This document shows, one piece after another, positions 17,844 through 27,130 of a stretch of 64,000 nucleotides of DNA; the stretch's first letter is position 1, and each line of letters opens with the position of its first letter. Under the pieces are notes generated by a model. That model was given only the letters and a program-made list of their open reading frames with translations. It ran no database searches and was not told where the DNA came from. The stretch is from an uncultured Porphyromonadaceae bacterium (GTDB lineage Bacteria; Bacteroidota; Bacteroidia; Bacteroidales; Muribaculaceae): positions 32,626 through 96,625 of the forward strand of contig UQKE01000003.1 of NCBI GenBank assembly GCA_900541555.1, in the 5' to 3' direction. The position numbers and the translations under genes are program-made.

Positions 17844-20417
17844 TTATCTCACAATGATTTTTCCGGTTGCCACATTGCCATCCGAAACGATTCTCACATA
17901 GTAGATTCCGGATGCAAGCGACGAAACGTCGAGCATGCCGCGCCCTGATTCCAACGCGATGCGTTGCTGCAACAGCGTCATGCCGGCAAGATTGTAGACT
18001 GCCGCCGTCGCGTCGCCATCGGTTTCAGGCAACTCGACATAAAGCGTTCCTTCCGTCACAGGATTCGGATAGACTTTCAATTTTGCCACATCGCTCGTCA
18101 GCACCGACACGGCATCGAAACCATCGTACAAGGCCGAAAATTCGGGGATGCTGATTTTATAAGCCACCCCTTTATCGGGAGCGCTCATGCTGATGCGGAT
18201 ATTGTTGATTGTAAGCGGATAGACCGATACATCCGCAGGATCGCACCATTCCGAAAGCATGGCATCGATTGTCACCTCTTCGTTTTGAGGAAATTCCGTC
18301 GTTCCTTCCGGCAAGGCAAACACCCACGCCGAATTGCTTTCTCCCAATGCGTTCGACGCGCTCACTTGCACTGTCTTGACTTTCACTTCCCCTGCGTTGA
18401 AGCGCATCCGGAAACCGACCGGCATACTCCACACGCGCACCGGCGAAGCCACTTGAATATAGGGAGCGCGAGACGATGCGCCCGTGAAAGTCAAATCCAA
18501 GCCATCGCCATTTTCTGCCACCGCCAAACCGGAACCGCCGCTCATGCGCAAATCCCATGCATCGCTCGCAGGAAATTCACGATAGACTGGCATCGAAACG
18601 CCGTCGGGCATTTCCACGATGGCCGTAAACTTCACCTCTTTTCCATCGGAGAATTTGCCGGTCACTTCCGTCGTGCCGTTTTTCAAACCCCGCAACACGC
18701 CGGATTCCACTGTTGCCACTTCCGTATCGGCGACAGTCCATTCCAATCGCGAAGGATCGCAATTGAATTCCTTCACGCCTATGCGGGAAGTCAACTCGAT
18801 GGGATATTCCCGACCGTCGTTGATCACCTCTGCCAATGCATTTGTTTCGGCAGTCACAACATTCAAATCTTTCGTCACCGTCAAATCGCCGCTATGCGCT
18901 GTCAATTCCACCGTTCCACTCACGCCCAAAGCATAAAATGAAGAACCTTTCGCTTCGCCAAGGCTCTCATCGGCAACTGTCAATTCCACTTCCACATTTT
19001 CCGAAATCAATTCGCCGTATTTGTTATATCCCAACACGGTCGGCGTGTATGTAGAATAGAACGGCACGTCGAGCGACGGGTCGAGAAATTCAATCCGCGT
19101 AATCACGTCGCTGTCGGCATCGTCGGGAGCAATGGAATAAACCATCCAACCGTTTGCCACAGCACGCGGCGTGCCTTCCGTCGTCCTATTGACCACCTCG
19201 CCCTGCACCATCAATTGCGCAGAGCCGCCGGCATCGACATTGCACACAGTCCACGCGCCAAGAGCCTTCATGATCTGGCACATGTCGGCTGTCGGGCATC
19301 CGCCGGAAAGCCCGTAAACAGGATCGTTGGAATTATCTATGACAAACATGTAAAGCGTTTTCCCGTCTTCGCTCACGCCATAGGCGGAACGAGAATAAAT
19401 CTGCGTGTTGTAAGTCTCGTCGTAATTGCGTCCTGTCAATTCGCCGTTTTTCATGACTATGGCATTGCCGCCGATTGCCTGCTCCAGAAGCGGCACAGTC
19501 GTTCCGTCTTCGGAAATCCAGCCATAGTTGATTGTCACCACGTCTCCCACTTGCAATTGTTCGAGAAGCGTTTTATAAGTGGATGTTCCCGTCAGGCACA
19601 TGTCATAGTCGCCCAACGTTCCGGCTGTCGTGTTAGTGCGTACCTCTTTCACCGTAGCCGTGAAATCTTTCCCTGTGACCCATTGTTGGCCTTCGTTCAA
19701 ATCAAGATATATTTCGCAAGTCTTTCCGTCGACTGTCGTCCAATTGCCATCGACTTGCTCGATGGTTTGGAACTTTTTGTCGCGTCCGTAGTACGAATTG
19801 TAGAGCGTCATTTCCCCTGCGGCGCGGCAATACTTGTTGACCAATATGATTTCAGGCTTTTGCGCGTCGCCCCAACGGTCTGCGCGCACCGTGCCTTTCC
19901 ATGCCATCGATTCGAGCCAAATACGCTTGTCCACGTCGATCCCGACTACGCCGGTGCGTGCCGGGCCACCATCCCATTGGTCGCTATAACAATTCGTTTC
20001 TGTGATTATTTGACCGTTTTTCAAATTTGCATTGTAAGTTGCACCCAAGGAAAATTGGGAAGGAATGCCTTGATTGGAAACGACCCAGAAATTACCGTTT
20101 TGGCCGCCCAACGGCTTTTTCCCTGATTCTTGCAAACGAACGTAGGCATCTGCCAAACGCTCCGTAGAGCCAAGCCGCTCATTTGCCTGTTGAGTTTCGA
20201 TACGATTGTAAGGATTCGTCAAATCGACCGTCATGTAATTGATGTTCAACGGGTAATCCGGTATGCGGATTCTATGATACGTCACGCCAGGACCGATCTC
20301 TTTCTGCTCATGCAGCTGATAAGGATAATCTTGACCGTTAATGTTGAATGTTCCGCCTTCCACTGCGAATGCGGACAACGCCGAAAAAGCGCACAACGAA
20401 AGTATTAATTTCTTCAT
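17844..20417 (-). CDS. Phosphodiester glycosidase (NAGPA domain) with T9SS sorting domain
   Basis: 857 aa with a signal peptide (MKKLILSLCAFSALSAFA). The NAGPA/DUF2233 domain spans about 55-430 with LGGQNGNFWVV, GGNAIVMKNGELTG, GLSGGCPTADMCQIM near 377 and NVDAGGSAQLMV near 397. The family includes the human uncovering enzyme, and bacterial members remove sugars from phosphodiesters. Ig-like Big_2 repeats follow (about 450-620), then a carbohydrate-binding-like domain, then a T9SS tail (KLKVYPNPVTEG, VYNLAGMTLLQQ, GIYYVRIV). Possible substrates are sugar-1-phosphodiesters in teichoic acid-like or capsular polymers. It is first in an operon with the PD40 and amidase genes, under a promoter near 20465. 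Confidence 0.85.
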   Translation of the reverse strand: MKKLILSLCAFSALSAFAVEGGTFNINGQDYPYQLHEQKEIGPGVTYHRIRIPDYPLNINYMTVDLTNPYNRIETQQANERLGSTERLADAYVRLQESGKKPLGGQNGNFWVVSNQGIPSQFSLGATYNANLKNGQIITETNCYSDQWDGGPARTGVVGIDVDKRIWLESMAWKGTVRADRWGDAQKPEIILVNKYCRAAGEMTLYNSYYGRDKKFQTIEQVDGNWTTVDGKTCEIYLDLNEGQQWVTGKDFTATVKEVRTNTTAGTLGDYDMCLTGTSTYKTLLEQLQVGDVVTINYGWISEDGTTVPLLEQAIGGNAIVMKNGELTGRNYDETYNTQIYSRSAYGVSEDGKTLYMFVIDNSNDPVYGLSGGCPTADMCQIMKALGAWTVCNVDAGGSAQLMVQGEVVNRTTEGTPRAVANGWMVYSIAPDDADSDVITRIEFLDPSLDVPFYSTYTPTVLGYNKYGELISENVEVELTVADESLGEAKGSSFYALGVSGTVELTAHSGDLTVTKDLNVVTAETNALAEVINDGREYPIELTSRIGVKEFNCDPSRLEWTVADTEVATVESGVLRGLKNGTTEVTGKFSDGKEVKFTAIVEMPDGVSMPVYREFPASDAWDLRMSGGSGLAVAENGDGLDLTFTGASSRAPYIQVASPVRVWSMPVGFRMRFNAGEVKVKTVQVSASNALGESNSAWVFALPEGTTEFPQNEEVTIDAMLSEWCDPADVSVYPLTINNIRISMSAPDKGVAYKISIPEFSALYDGFDAVSVLTSDVAKLKVYPNPVTEGTLYVELPETDGDATAAVYNLAGMTLLQQRIALESGRGMLDVSSLASGIYYVRIVSDGNVATGKIIVR

Positions 20418-20461
20418 ATCTTTGGTTTTATATAGGTTTTATGCCAAACGGTTTATCAGCG

Positions 20462-20469
20462 CAAATGTA
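20462..20469 (-). promoter_or_regulatory. -7 box upstream of the phosphodiester glycosidase operon
   Basis: The minus strand reads TACATTTG, an exact TAnnTTTG match, about 45 nt before the start at 20417. A T-run lies directly upstream. Confidence 0.55.
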
Positions 20470-20517
20470 GGCAAAAAAAAGGTATTTTCAATCATCCGAA
20501 TCGAAAAAGCCAAAGCA

Positions 20518-20559
20518 AAAAGGAAAACGGCGGCTACCGCTTGCCGATAACCGCCGTTT
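20518..20559 (-). terminator. Intrinsic terminator ending the nuo-atp operon
   Basis: On the minus strand AAACGGCGG (20559-20551) pairs with CCGCCGTTT (20533-20525), then TCCTTTTTG follows. It begins 25 nt after the nuoN stop and is the only strong hairpin with a T-tract that I found downstream of the 17-kb gene run. Confidence 0.85.
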
Positions 20560-20583
20560 CAAGCTATTTTGCAACGCTATCCC

Positions 20584-22038
20584 TTAAAAAAGGCCGCTCA
20601 CTTCTGCTGCTTTGTTCAAGAACATATAAATCGTGCTGACAAGGCCTATCAAAATGATGCCTGCCACGCAAATCGACAATCCTGCACGTTCGCTCCAATG
20701 GGATTTGAACGGCTCTATCGGATTATCGTTCGGACGAATGAACATCGCTTTCACTACCAGCAAATAGTAGTAAAGCGAAATGATTGTGTTGAGCAAGGCG
20801 ATGAGCACAAGCACATAGATTGCCACGCTTCCTTCGGCCAATGCCGACGAAAAGATGAAGAATTTGCTGAAAAATCCCGCAAACGGAGGAATACCGCCCA
20901 ACGAGAACATTGCCAACATCATCGCAAACGACAATTTCGGATTTGTCTTGTAAAGCCCGTTGTAGTCTGTCATGTCGACTTTGCCTGTCGCGTTTTCAAT
21001 TGCTTGAACCACGCCGAAGGCGGCAAGGTTGGAAACAATGTAGATCAACACGTAATAGGCCAATGCAGCCACGCCGGCAGCATTGAAGGCAATCACGCCA
21101 AGCATGATATAGCCGGCTTGCGAAATCGACGAGAATGCAAGGAACCGCTTCATGTTTGTCTGACGGATGGCAAACAAGTTGCCGACCGTGATTGTCAACA
21201 CAATCAACGCATAAAGCATCCATTCCCACACTGCACTGTAAACAGCGCCGAAAGCCTGCGTCAACACGATAAAGGCCGCAAACGCCGCCGCGCCTTTCGA
21301 CACGACCGACAAGTAGGAGGTGACGGAAGTCGGGGCTCCTTGATAGACATCGGCTGTCCACAAATGGAACGGCACAAGGGAAATCTTAAATCCGATGCCG
21401 GCTATGACAAACGCAAGCGCCACATAAACCAACACCGAGCCTTCGGCAAGCGCTGCCGACAAGGCAATGTCTTGGAAATAAAGCGATCCCGTGAAGCCGT
21501 AAACAAACGAAATGCCCAACAAATAAATCGCGGAAGAGAATACCGCTGTGAACAAATATTTCACAGCCGCCTCGTGCGATTCGTATTGCTTCTTGTCGAA
21601 AGCAGCCAAAGCCGCCAACGGCAAAGAGGCCGTTTCCAATCCGATGACAAATATCAAGAAATGACGGGCAGAAACCATCAAATACATGCCAAAGAGCGTC
21701 ACAAGAAGCAACTCGATGAATTCGCCGCGACGCACAAGCTGGCTCTCGCTATCGTTCCATTTGATGGATTGCAGCAATACGAGGAAAAGCCCTACGTTCA
21801 ATATATTCTTTATCGAAGCGACAATCGGAGATGTGGCATACATGCCGGCAAACGCCTCTCCTATTGTCATCGGCGCAAAAAAGCAATAGAGCGTATATAG
21901 GCCAAACAGCACGCAAGAAGCAACCGAGAGTTTCGACTGCGCGCTTTTAGGCAAAAAAGTATCGAACAAAAACACCAATAGAAAAACGATAAGTATTCCG
22001 ATTTCGTGGTGCATCAACAAAAACTGTGAATAATCCAT
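20584..22038 (-). CDS. nuoN: NADH-quinone oxidoreductase subunit N
   Basis: 484 aa, an antiporter-like membrane subunit of complex I with about 14 helices. Typical NuoN stretches are visible: SLPLAALAAFDKKQYESHEAAVKYLF, in which the Glu and Lys of the proton channel can be picked out, FHLWTADVYQGAPTSV, and FSLGGIPPFAGFFSKF. It forms part of the proton-pumping arm. It is last in the operon, 36 nt after nuoM, and is followed by the terminator near 20540. Confidence 0.95.
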   Translation of the reverse strand: MDYSQFLLMHHEIGILIVFLLVFLFDTFLPKSAQSKLSVASCVLFGLYTLYCFFAPMTIGEAFAGMYATSPIVASIKNILNVGLFLVLLQSIKWNDSESQLVRRGEFIELLLVTLFGMYLMVSARHFLIFVIGLETASLPLAALAAFDKKQYESHEAAVKYLFTAVFSSAIYLLGISFVYGFTGSLYFQDIALSAALAEGSVLVYVALAFVIAGIGFKISLVPFHLWTADVYQGAPTSVTSYLSVVSKGAAAFAAFIVLTQAFGAVYSAVWEWMLYALIVLTITVGNLFAIRQTNMKRFLAFSSISQAGYIMLGVIAFNAAGVAALAYYVLIYIVSNLAAFGVVQAIENATGKVDMTDYNGLYKTNPKLSFAMMLAMFSLGGIPPFAGFFSKFFIFSSALAEGSVAIYVLVLIALLNTIISLYYYLLVVKAMFIRPNDNPIEPFKSHWSERAGLSICVAGIILIGLVSTIYMFLNKAAEVSGLF

Positions 22039-22074
22039 AATCCAAATTCTTTTTTATAGTCCGTTACTTTTTGA

Positions 22075-23595
22075 TTATTGTGCAAATGCCATAATATGTT
22101 CTACAATCGGCGCAAAGCTGTCGCGAAGAATCAAGTTTGCGAGATCCGGGAAACAGCCCAACACTGCAATGGCTCCCATCAAAGTCACCGTGCTGAGACG
22201 CTCATACCAATGCGCGTCGTCGAGCTTGCGATGATGCTCGTTTTGCACGGGGCCAAACAGCAATTTGCCGACCACGCGAAGGATATACACCGCCGTTATC
22301 ACAATCGAAGTAGTCGCAACAATCGTGAAGGCGTGGCGGAAAAGATTTCCATCGCCAAGCACGGCATTGTAGATTGTCGTATTCTCAAACGAGCCGAGGA
22401 ATATCGTCATTTCGGCAATGAATCCGCTCAAACCCGGAAGACCGAGCGAAGCCAAACCGGCAATGATATATCCCACCGACAAGAACGGCATAATCTGCAT
22501 CAATCCGCCCATCTCGCGCACGTCGCGCGTATGCGTGCGACCGTAAATCATACCGATCAAGGCGAAGAACAATGCCGTCATCAAACCGTGGGACAACATC
22601 TGCAACACCGCGCCGCTCATTGCCGTCTGATTCAACATCAATATGGCGAAAAGCACCAAGCCGCAGTGGCTCACGGATGAATAAGCGTTGATATACTTCA
22701 AGTCGGTCTTCACACACGCGGTGAATGCGCCATAAACGACGCTAATGCCCGTCAGTATCATGAATATCCAGCCCAATTGGGAAGCGGCATGCGGCATCAG
22801 ATAGATAGCCACGCGGAAGCATCCGTAGCCTCCCAGTTTCATCAACACGCCGGCATGAAGCATCGACACGGCAGTAGGCGCCGAAGCGTGACCGTCGGGC
22901 GACCATGTGTGGAACGGGAACATCGCGCCCAACACGCCAAACCCTACAAACGCTCCGACAAACAAAGCGTTTTGCCATTCCAAATCAACACCGTTTGCGG
23001 CTATTTCCACAAGATTCATCGTCTCGCCGGCATGATAGTAAATGCCAAGGATGCTGATCAACAACAGTGCAGAACCGCCCATCAGCATCAAAGTAAGCTT
23101 CATGGCAGCATAATTCTTGTTGCCGCTGCCCCATACGCCGATAAGCAAATACATCGGAATCAACGCGACCTCATAGAACATGAACATCGTGAACAAGTCT
23201 ATTGATATAAAGAAGCCGAACACGCCGGTCGACAGCAAAATGAACCAAAGGAAATATTCTTTTGTAAGCGGCTCGATTTTCCACGAAGCGAATGTGCCGG
23301 TAAACACGATGATCGCCGACAAAAGGATCATCAACACCGAAATGCCGTCCACGCCGACCGCGAAATGAATGTTCAGCGGTTCAAACCACATGTAGCTGGC
23401 TTTCAACAGCATCGGCGCAGCCGGATCGGCCTCGCGCGCTTCCAGAAACACATAACAAAGATAGAGCGCGGCTATCAGCAGCAACGACGCTCCCGTCGCC
23501 GCCACGGCACGCACCTGTTTCACATTCCGCGTCAGGAACAACGCGCCCAACGTCAATACCGGAATGATTACAAATAAGAAAAGTATATTAAACAT
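22075..23595 (-). CDS. nuoM: NADH-quinone oxidoreductase subunit M
   Basis: 506 aa, antiporter-like subunit. NuoM marks are FFISIDLFTMFMFYEVALIPMYLL (with the channel Glu), FPFHTWSPDGHASAPTAVSMLHAG and ASLGLPGLSGFIAEMTIFLG. Length equals that of known NuoM. It lies in the distal membrane arm between L and N. Spacing is 22 nt to nuoL and 36 nt to nuoN. Confidence 0.95.
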   Translation of the reverse strand: MFNILFLFVIIPVLTLGALFLTRNVKQVRAVAATGASLLLIAALYLCYVFLEAREADPAAPMLLKASYMWFEPLNIHFAVGVDGISVLMILLSAIIVFTGTFASWKIEPLTKEYFLWFILLSTGVFGFFISIDLFTMFMFYEVALIPMYLLIGVWGSGNKNYAAMKLTLMLMGGSALLLISILGIYYHAGETMNLVEIAANGVDLEWQNALFVGAFVGFGVLGAMFPFHTWSPDGHASAPTAVSMLHAGVLMKLGGYGCFRVAIYLMPHAASQLGWIFMILTGISVVYGAFTACVKTDLKYINAYSSVSHCGLVLFAILMLNQTAMSGAVLQMLSHGLMTALFFALIGMIYGRTHTRDVREMGGLMQIMPFLSVGYIIAGLASLGLPGLSGFIAEMTIFLGSFENTTIYNAVLGDGNLFRHAFTIVATTSIVITAVYILRVVGKLLFGPVQNEHHRKLDDAHWYERLSTVTLMGAIAVLGCFPDLANLILRDSFAPIVEHIMAFAQ

Positions 23596-23617
23596 ATCGC
23601 TATTTTTTATTCGTCCA

Positions 23618-25540
23618 TTACCAAATTAAAAACAGGCACGTCACGACTGCCAGAAGCAACGCTCCTATCAAATACACCCATACATACATCTGTATCGAAC
23701 CGGATTGGAACTTGCGTATTGCATACGAAGCACTGTTGGTAACGCTTGCCAACATGTTCATCGTTCCGTCGACGATCACATGGTCGAACCATTCGATGCC
23801 ACGGCAGATGATGCCGAAGATAATCCGGTGCGTGACGAATTGATAAATCTCGTCGATATAGAAACGCCGATATGCCGCTTTGTGCAAGCCCTTCATGGAA
23901 GAAGCGATGCGATCCGGCATCGGGTTTTCTTTTCGATAAAGCACCGTTGCTATCACAATTCCGACCACCGCAATTGCAATGCTCGGAGCTGCCACGCTCC
24001 ATTCGATATGGATCGAATATTCCATGCCGTTGTAAGTAACGAAATGCCCGAACGGAATAAATCCTGCCACACAGGAAATCACCGCGAGAATGATCAGCGG
24101 CACGCTCATCGTCCATTCGCAATCGTGAGGCGTGTGGTGGGAATAATCCGGCTTGTTCCACCAGAAAATCCGGTAATACAAACGGAACATATAGAAAGCC
24201 GTCAATCCTGCAACTGCCGACATCCAAACACCCCAGAACGGGCTGTTGGCATAAACGGCAACGAGAATTTCATCCTTGCTGAAGAATCCGGCAAACGGCG
24301 GGATTCCGGCGATTGCCAAACATGCCACAAGGAATGCGATGTGCGTGATAGGCATATACTTCCGCAAATTGCCCATCGCGTCCATTTCGTTGCTGTGCAC
24401 CATGTGGATAATCGCGCCGGCGCAAAGGAAAAGCAAGCCTTTGAACATGGCATGCGTGAACAGATGGAACATGGAGGCCATATAGCCCACGCCTTCATGA
24501 AACTCCGGACGCGCCACGCCCAAAGCCGTAAACATGAATGCGATTTGCGAAATCGTAGAGAATGCCAGCACGCGCTTGATGTCGGTTTGGGCACATGCCA
24601 CTATGGCCGCATACAAGGCAGTGACAGCGCCGGTGACCGTGATCAATTCAAGCACTTCCGGCGTTCCAAGATAAAGCGGGAACATGCGCGCCACAAGGAA
24701 CACGCCGGCTACGACCATCGTTGCCGCATGGATCAACGCCGACACAGGCGTCGGGCCTTCCATGGCATCGGGAAGCCAAATGTGCAACGGGAACATGGCA
24801 GATTTTCCGGCACCACCGATAAAAATCAAAGCCAATGCCCACGAGGCCGCCGAACATCCGAGGAACGTCACGCCCGCGGAATTGGCGAGTATCGAGCCGG
24901 GGCTTGCCATCAGCGTTTTGAAATCGAATGTGCCGCAATAGTACGACAGCAACATGATGCCAATCAAAAAGCCCAAATCGGCAAAACGCGTCACGATAAA
25001 CGCTTTCTTCGAAGCTGCCACGGCTGCGCCCTTCTCATAGTAGAACCCTATCAGCAAATAGGACGACACGCCCACCATCTCGAAGAAGATAAACATTTGG
25101 AATATATTGGTAGCCACGACCAATCCAAGCATGGAGAACGTAAACAAGGCAAGAAACGCATAATAACGTTGGAACCCTTTCTCGCCATGCATATATCCAA
25201 GGCTGTAAAGATGCACCATCATCGAAATCGTTGAAATGACGATAAGCATCATCGCCGAAATCGGATCTATGTAAATTCCCATTGTCACTTTCAATCCGTC
25301 GCCCAATGTGAGCCATGTCGCATCGAACACCGACTGCGCCTCGCGCACGCCATCGACTACGAATTCAGGATTGAAGAAATAGTTCAAAGCTACGCCATAA
25401 GCCACAACCGTTGTCACCAACATGCCCAACGTTCCCAACACGCCGGCTGCCTGTTTCGACATTTTCATGCCACACAAGCCCAACAGCAGGAACATGAACA
25501 ACGGAAGAAGCAGTGTTATGATAGACAGAGACAAATCCAT
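23618..25540 (-). CDS. nuoL: NADH-quinone oxidoreductase subunit L
   Basis: 640 aa from the ATG at 25540; a TTG at 25549 would overlap nuoK. This is the largest antiporter-like subunit, with FFEMVGVSSYLLIGFYYEK, PLHIWLPDAMEGPTPVSALIHAATM and GIPPFAGFFSKDEIL. After about residue 500 comes the long lateral helix region that runs along the membrane arm, ending in a final transmembrane helix. It pumps protons in complex I. Confidence 0.95.
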   Translation of the reverse strand: MDLSLSIITLLLPLFMFLLLGLCGMKMSKQAAGVLGTLGMLVTTVVAYGVALNYFFNPEFVVDGVREAQSVFDATWLTLGDGLKVTMGIYIDPISAMMLIVISTISMMVHLYSLGYMHGEKGFQRYYAFLALFTFSMLGLVVATNIFQMFIFFEMVGVSSYLLIGFYYEKGAAVAASKKAFIVTRFADLGFLIGIMLLSYYCGTFDFKTLMASPGSILANSAGVTFLGCSAASWALALIFIGGAGKSAMFPLHIWLPDAMEGPTPVSALIHAATMVVAGVFLVARMFPLYLGTPEVLELITVTGAVTALYAAIVACAQTDIKRVLAFSTISQIAFMFTALGVARPEFHEGVGYMASMFHLFTHAMFKGLLFLCAGAIIHMVHSNEMDAMGNLRKYMPITHIAFLVACLAIAGIPPFAGFFSKDEILVAVYANSPFWGVWMSAVAGLTAFYMFRLYYRIFWWNKPDYSHHTPHDCEWTMSVPLIILAVISCVAGFIPFGHFVTYNGMEYSIHIEWSVAAPSIAIAVVGIVIATVLYRKENPMPDRIASSMKGLHKAAYRRFYIDEIYQFVTHRIIFGIICRGIEWFDHVIVDGTMNMLASVTNSASYAIRKFQSGSIQMYVWVYLIGALLLAVVTCLFLIW

Positions 25541-25545
25541 AAGTT

Positions 25546-25857
25546 TCAATATTTCATTTTAGTTAAACTCTGCACATCAACATTCTTCACCGCACGGAAT
25601 ATGTTGATGATAATTGCGATTGCCAAAGCGGTCTCGGCGGCGGCAATTGCTATCGCAAACAATGCGAAAAACATGCCTTCCATTTGGCCCGGAAACAAAA
25701 ACCGATTGAACACGACAAAGTTGATGTCGACAGAATTGAGCATCAATTCCAAAGAAATTAAGATTGCAATCAGATTTTTCCGAGTGATAAAGCCATAAAC
25801 CCCGCATCCGAACATGATCAAGCTCGGTACCAAATAATATAACAGTGTCAGTTCCAT
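25546..25857 (-). CDS. nuoK: NADH-quinone oxidoreductase subunit K
   Basis: 103 aa with three membrane helices. The conserved acidic residues that NuoK uses for proton transfer are visible in ILISLELMLNSVDINFVVF (helix 2) and AIAAAETALAIAI (helix 3). Length is normal for the family. The stop precedes the nuoL ATG by 5 nt. Confidence 0.95.
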   Translation of the reverse strand: MELTLLYYLVPSLIMFGCGVYGFITRKNLIAILISLELMLNSVDINFVVFNRFLFPGQMEGMFFALFAIAIAAAETALAIAIIINIFRAVKNVDVQSLTKMKY

Positions 25858-25865
25858 AGCAATAC

Positions 25866-26384
25866 TTAACGTTTACGGGCTATCGTCACGCCTCCGATTA
25901 TACATGCCAACAATAACACACTGATAGCTTCAAACGGAAGCAAATACTCGAACTTCTCAGTGCCCATCAGTGCTTGTCCGATTTTTTCCACCGTCACATC
26001 GTTTGTCGTGGAAAACAACGATGCAGTTTCCGCAGAAAAGAATGCGAACAAAGCATAACCGCAAACGGCTACGCCTGCCACGGCTGCTGCCAATCCGAGT
26101 TTCTTGCGCTTCGAAGCTAAACGCTCGGCATTGTCGCCCGGCTTGCTTGTCAACAAAATAGAAAAGACAAACAAGACAAGAATACCGCCGGCATACACTG
26201 CAAGTTGCACTGCGCCAAGAAACTCATATCCCAATTGGAAATAGAGCGCAGCTGTGGCAAACAGCGTGAAAAGCAAGTATGTGGCGGCGCGCAAGATTTT
26301 GCGCGAAGTAACCGACAAAACCGAGAATACGACAATTGCCAAAGCAATTACGCAATACACGATTGAATTACCTACTACGTTCAT
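25866..26384 (-). CDS. nuoJ: NADH-quinone oxidoreductase subunit J
   Basis: 172 aa with five membrane helices. The conserved third helix LGYEFLGAVQLAVYAGGILVLFVF contains the Glu and the pi-bulge glycines typical of NuoJ. It is 12 nt after nuoI and 8 nt before nuoK, in the standard J-K order. Confidence 0.94.
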   Translation of the reverse strand: MNVVGNSIVYCVIALAIVVFSVLSVTSRKILRAATYLLFTLFATAALYFQLGYEFLGAVQLAVYAGGILVLFVFSILLTSKPGDNAERLASKRKKLGLAAAVAGVAVCGYALFAFFSAETASLFSTTNDVTVEKIGQALMGTEKFEYLLPFEAISVLLLACIIGGVTIARKR

Positions 26385-26396
26385 ATATCTATTTTA

Positions 26397-27020
26397 TTAA
26401 TTTTTTTCTGTCTTTTCAGTCGATCCCTCAGGCGATCCCGCATCGATAGGTTTCGATTCAGATGCCACAGGCGATTTCGCTACCTGCTCTTTCACAGGAG
26501 CCGTTTCTTTTACCGGAGCCGCTGCCGGTTTCTCAACCGATTTCGCGGCCATGGCTGCCACAGGATCTTTTTCAGGAAGATAATTTAATTGTTTCACCAA
26601 TTTTGAACGCGTAAATACTGCATGCTCAAAATCGTTCACGAAACGGATTGCATGATGCGGGCAAGCCGTCACGCACAATTGGCAAAACGTACAACTGCCT
26701 ATGTCGTACAAATACTTGTCCAATACTTTTTTCTTCTTCCCGTCGGGCAATTCCACCATTCTCGAATCGATGTGGATTGTCCCATTCGGGCAACTCATCT
26801 GGCACAAACCGCAAGCGATGCATTTATGATTTCCATTCTCGTCGTAAATAAATTCCAACGTGCCACGGAAACGCTCCCCGATTTGCAAAGTTGCCCTGTT
26901 GTCAGGATATTCTTCCGTCACTTTTTTCGTGAAAAACTCCTTTCCGGTCACTTCCATTCCTTTCAAAAGGCTGGAAATTCCTTGTCCCAATCCGGTGAAG
27001 TATTCTTTTACACTACCCAT
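26397..27020 (-). CDS. nuoI: NADH-quinone oxidoreductase subunit I (2x 4Fe-4S)
   Basis: 207 aa. Two ferredoxin-type motifs, CIACGLCQMSCP and CTFCQLCVTACP, bind clusters N6a and N6b, which carry electrons toward NuoB. The last 60 residues are a low-complexity tail rich in Pro, Ala, Lys and Glu, absent from E. coli NuoI. With no NuoEFG encoded, this subunit is the likely entry point for electrons from ferredoxin or another donor. It is the first nuo gene after the atp block. A 110-nt gap with a strong hairpin separates it from atpG, the widest gap in the operon. Confidence 0.95.
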   Translation of the reverse strand: MGSVKEYFTGLGQGISSLLKGMEVTGKEFFTKKVTEEYPDNRATLQIGERFRGTLEFIYDENGNHKCIACGLCQMSCPNGTIHIDSRMVELPDGKKKKVLDKYLYDIGSCTFCQLCVTACPHHAIRFVNDFEHAVFTRSKLVKQLNYLPEKDPVAAMAAKSVEKPAAAPVKETAPVKEQVAKSPVASESKPIDAGSPEGSTEKTEKN

Positions 27021-27082
27021 AAAGTTCTGTTCTATCCAACTTGTTTTTCATACCGGAAGCATTATTTAATTTTATTTGCGAC

Positions 27083-27119
27083 GTCGGGGAAAGTTCCGGT
27101 ATGTTTTCCGTTCCCCGAC
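27083..27119 (-). promoter_or_regulatory. Intercistronic hairpin between atpG and nuoI
   Basis: A 9-bp GC-rich stem, GTCGGGGAA with TTCCCCGAC, encloses a loop that itself contains CGGAA and a pairing TTCCG. No T-tract follows on the minus strand, so it is not a standard terminator. It could act as an RNA-processing or stability element, or as a partial attenuator, at the atp/nuo junction. Confidence 0.55.
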
Positions 27120-27130
27120 ATCTTGTTTTT

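Noticed and set aside
23705..25234. Open frame of 509 codons opposite nuoL
   Set aside because: Composition dominated by His, Arg and Gln and no family match; nuoL is unambiguous.
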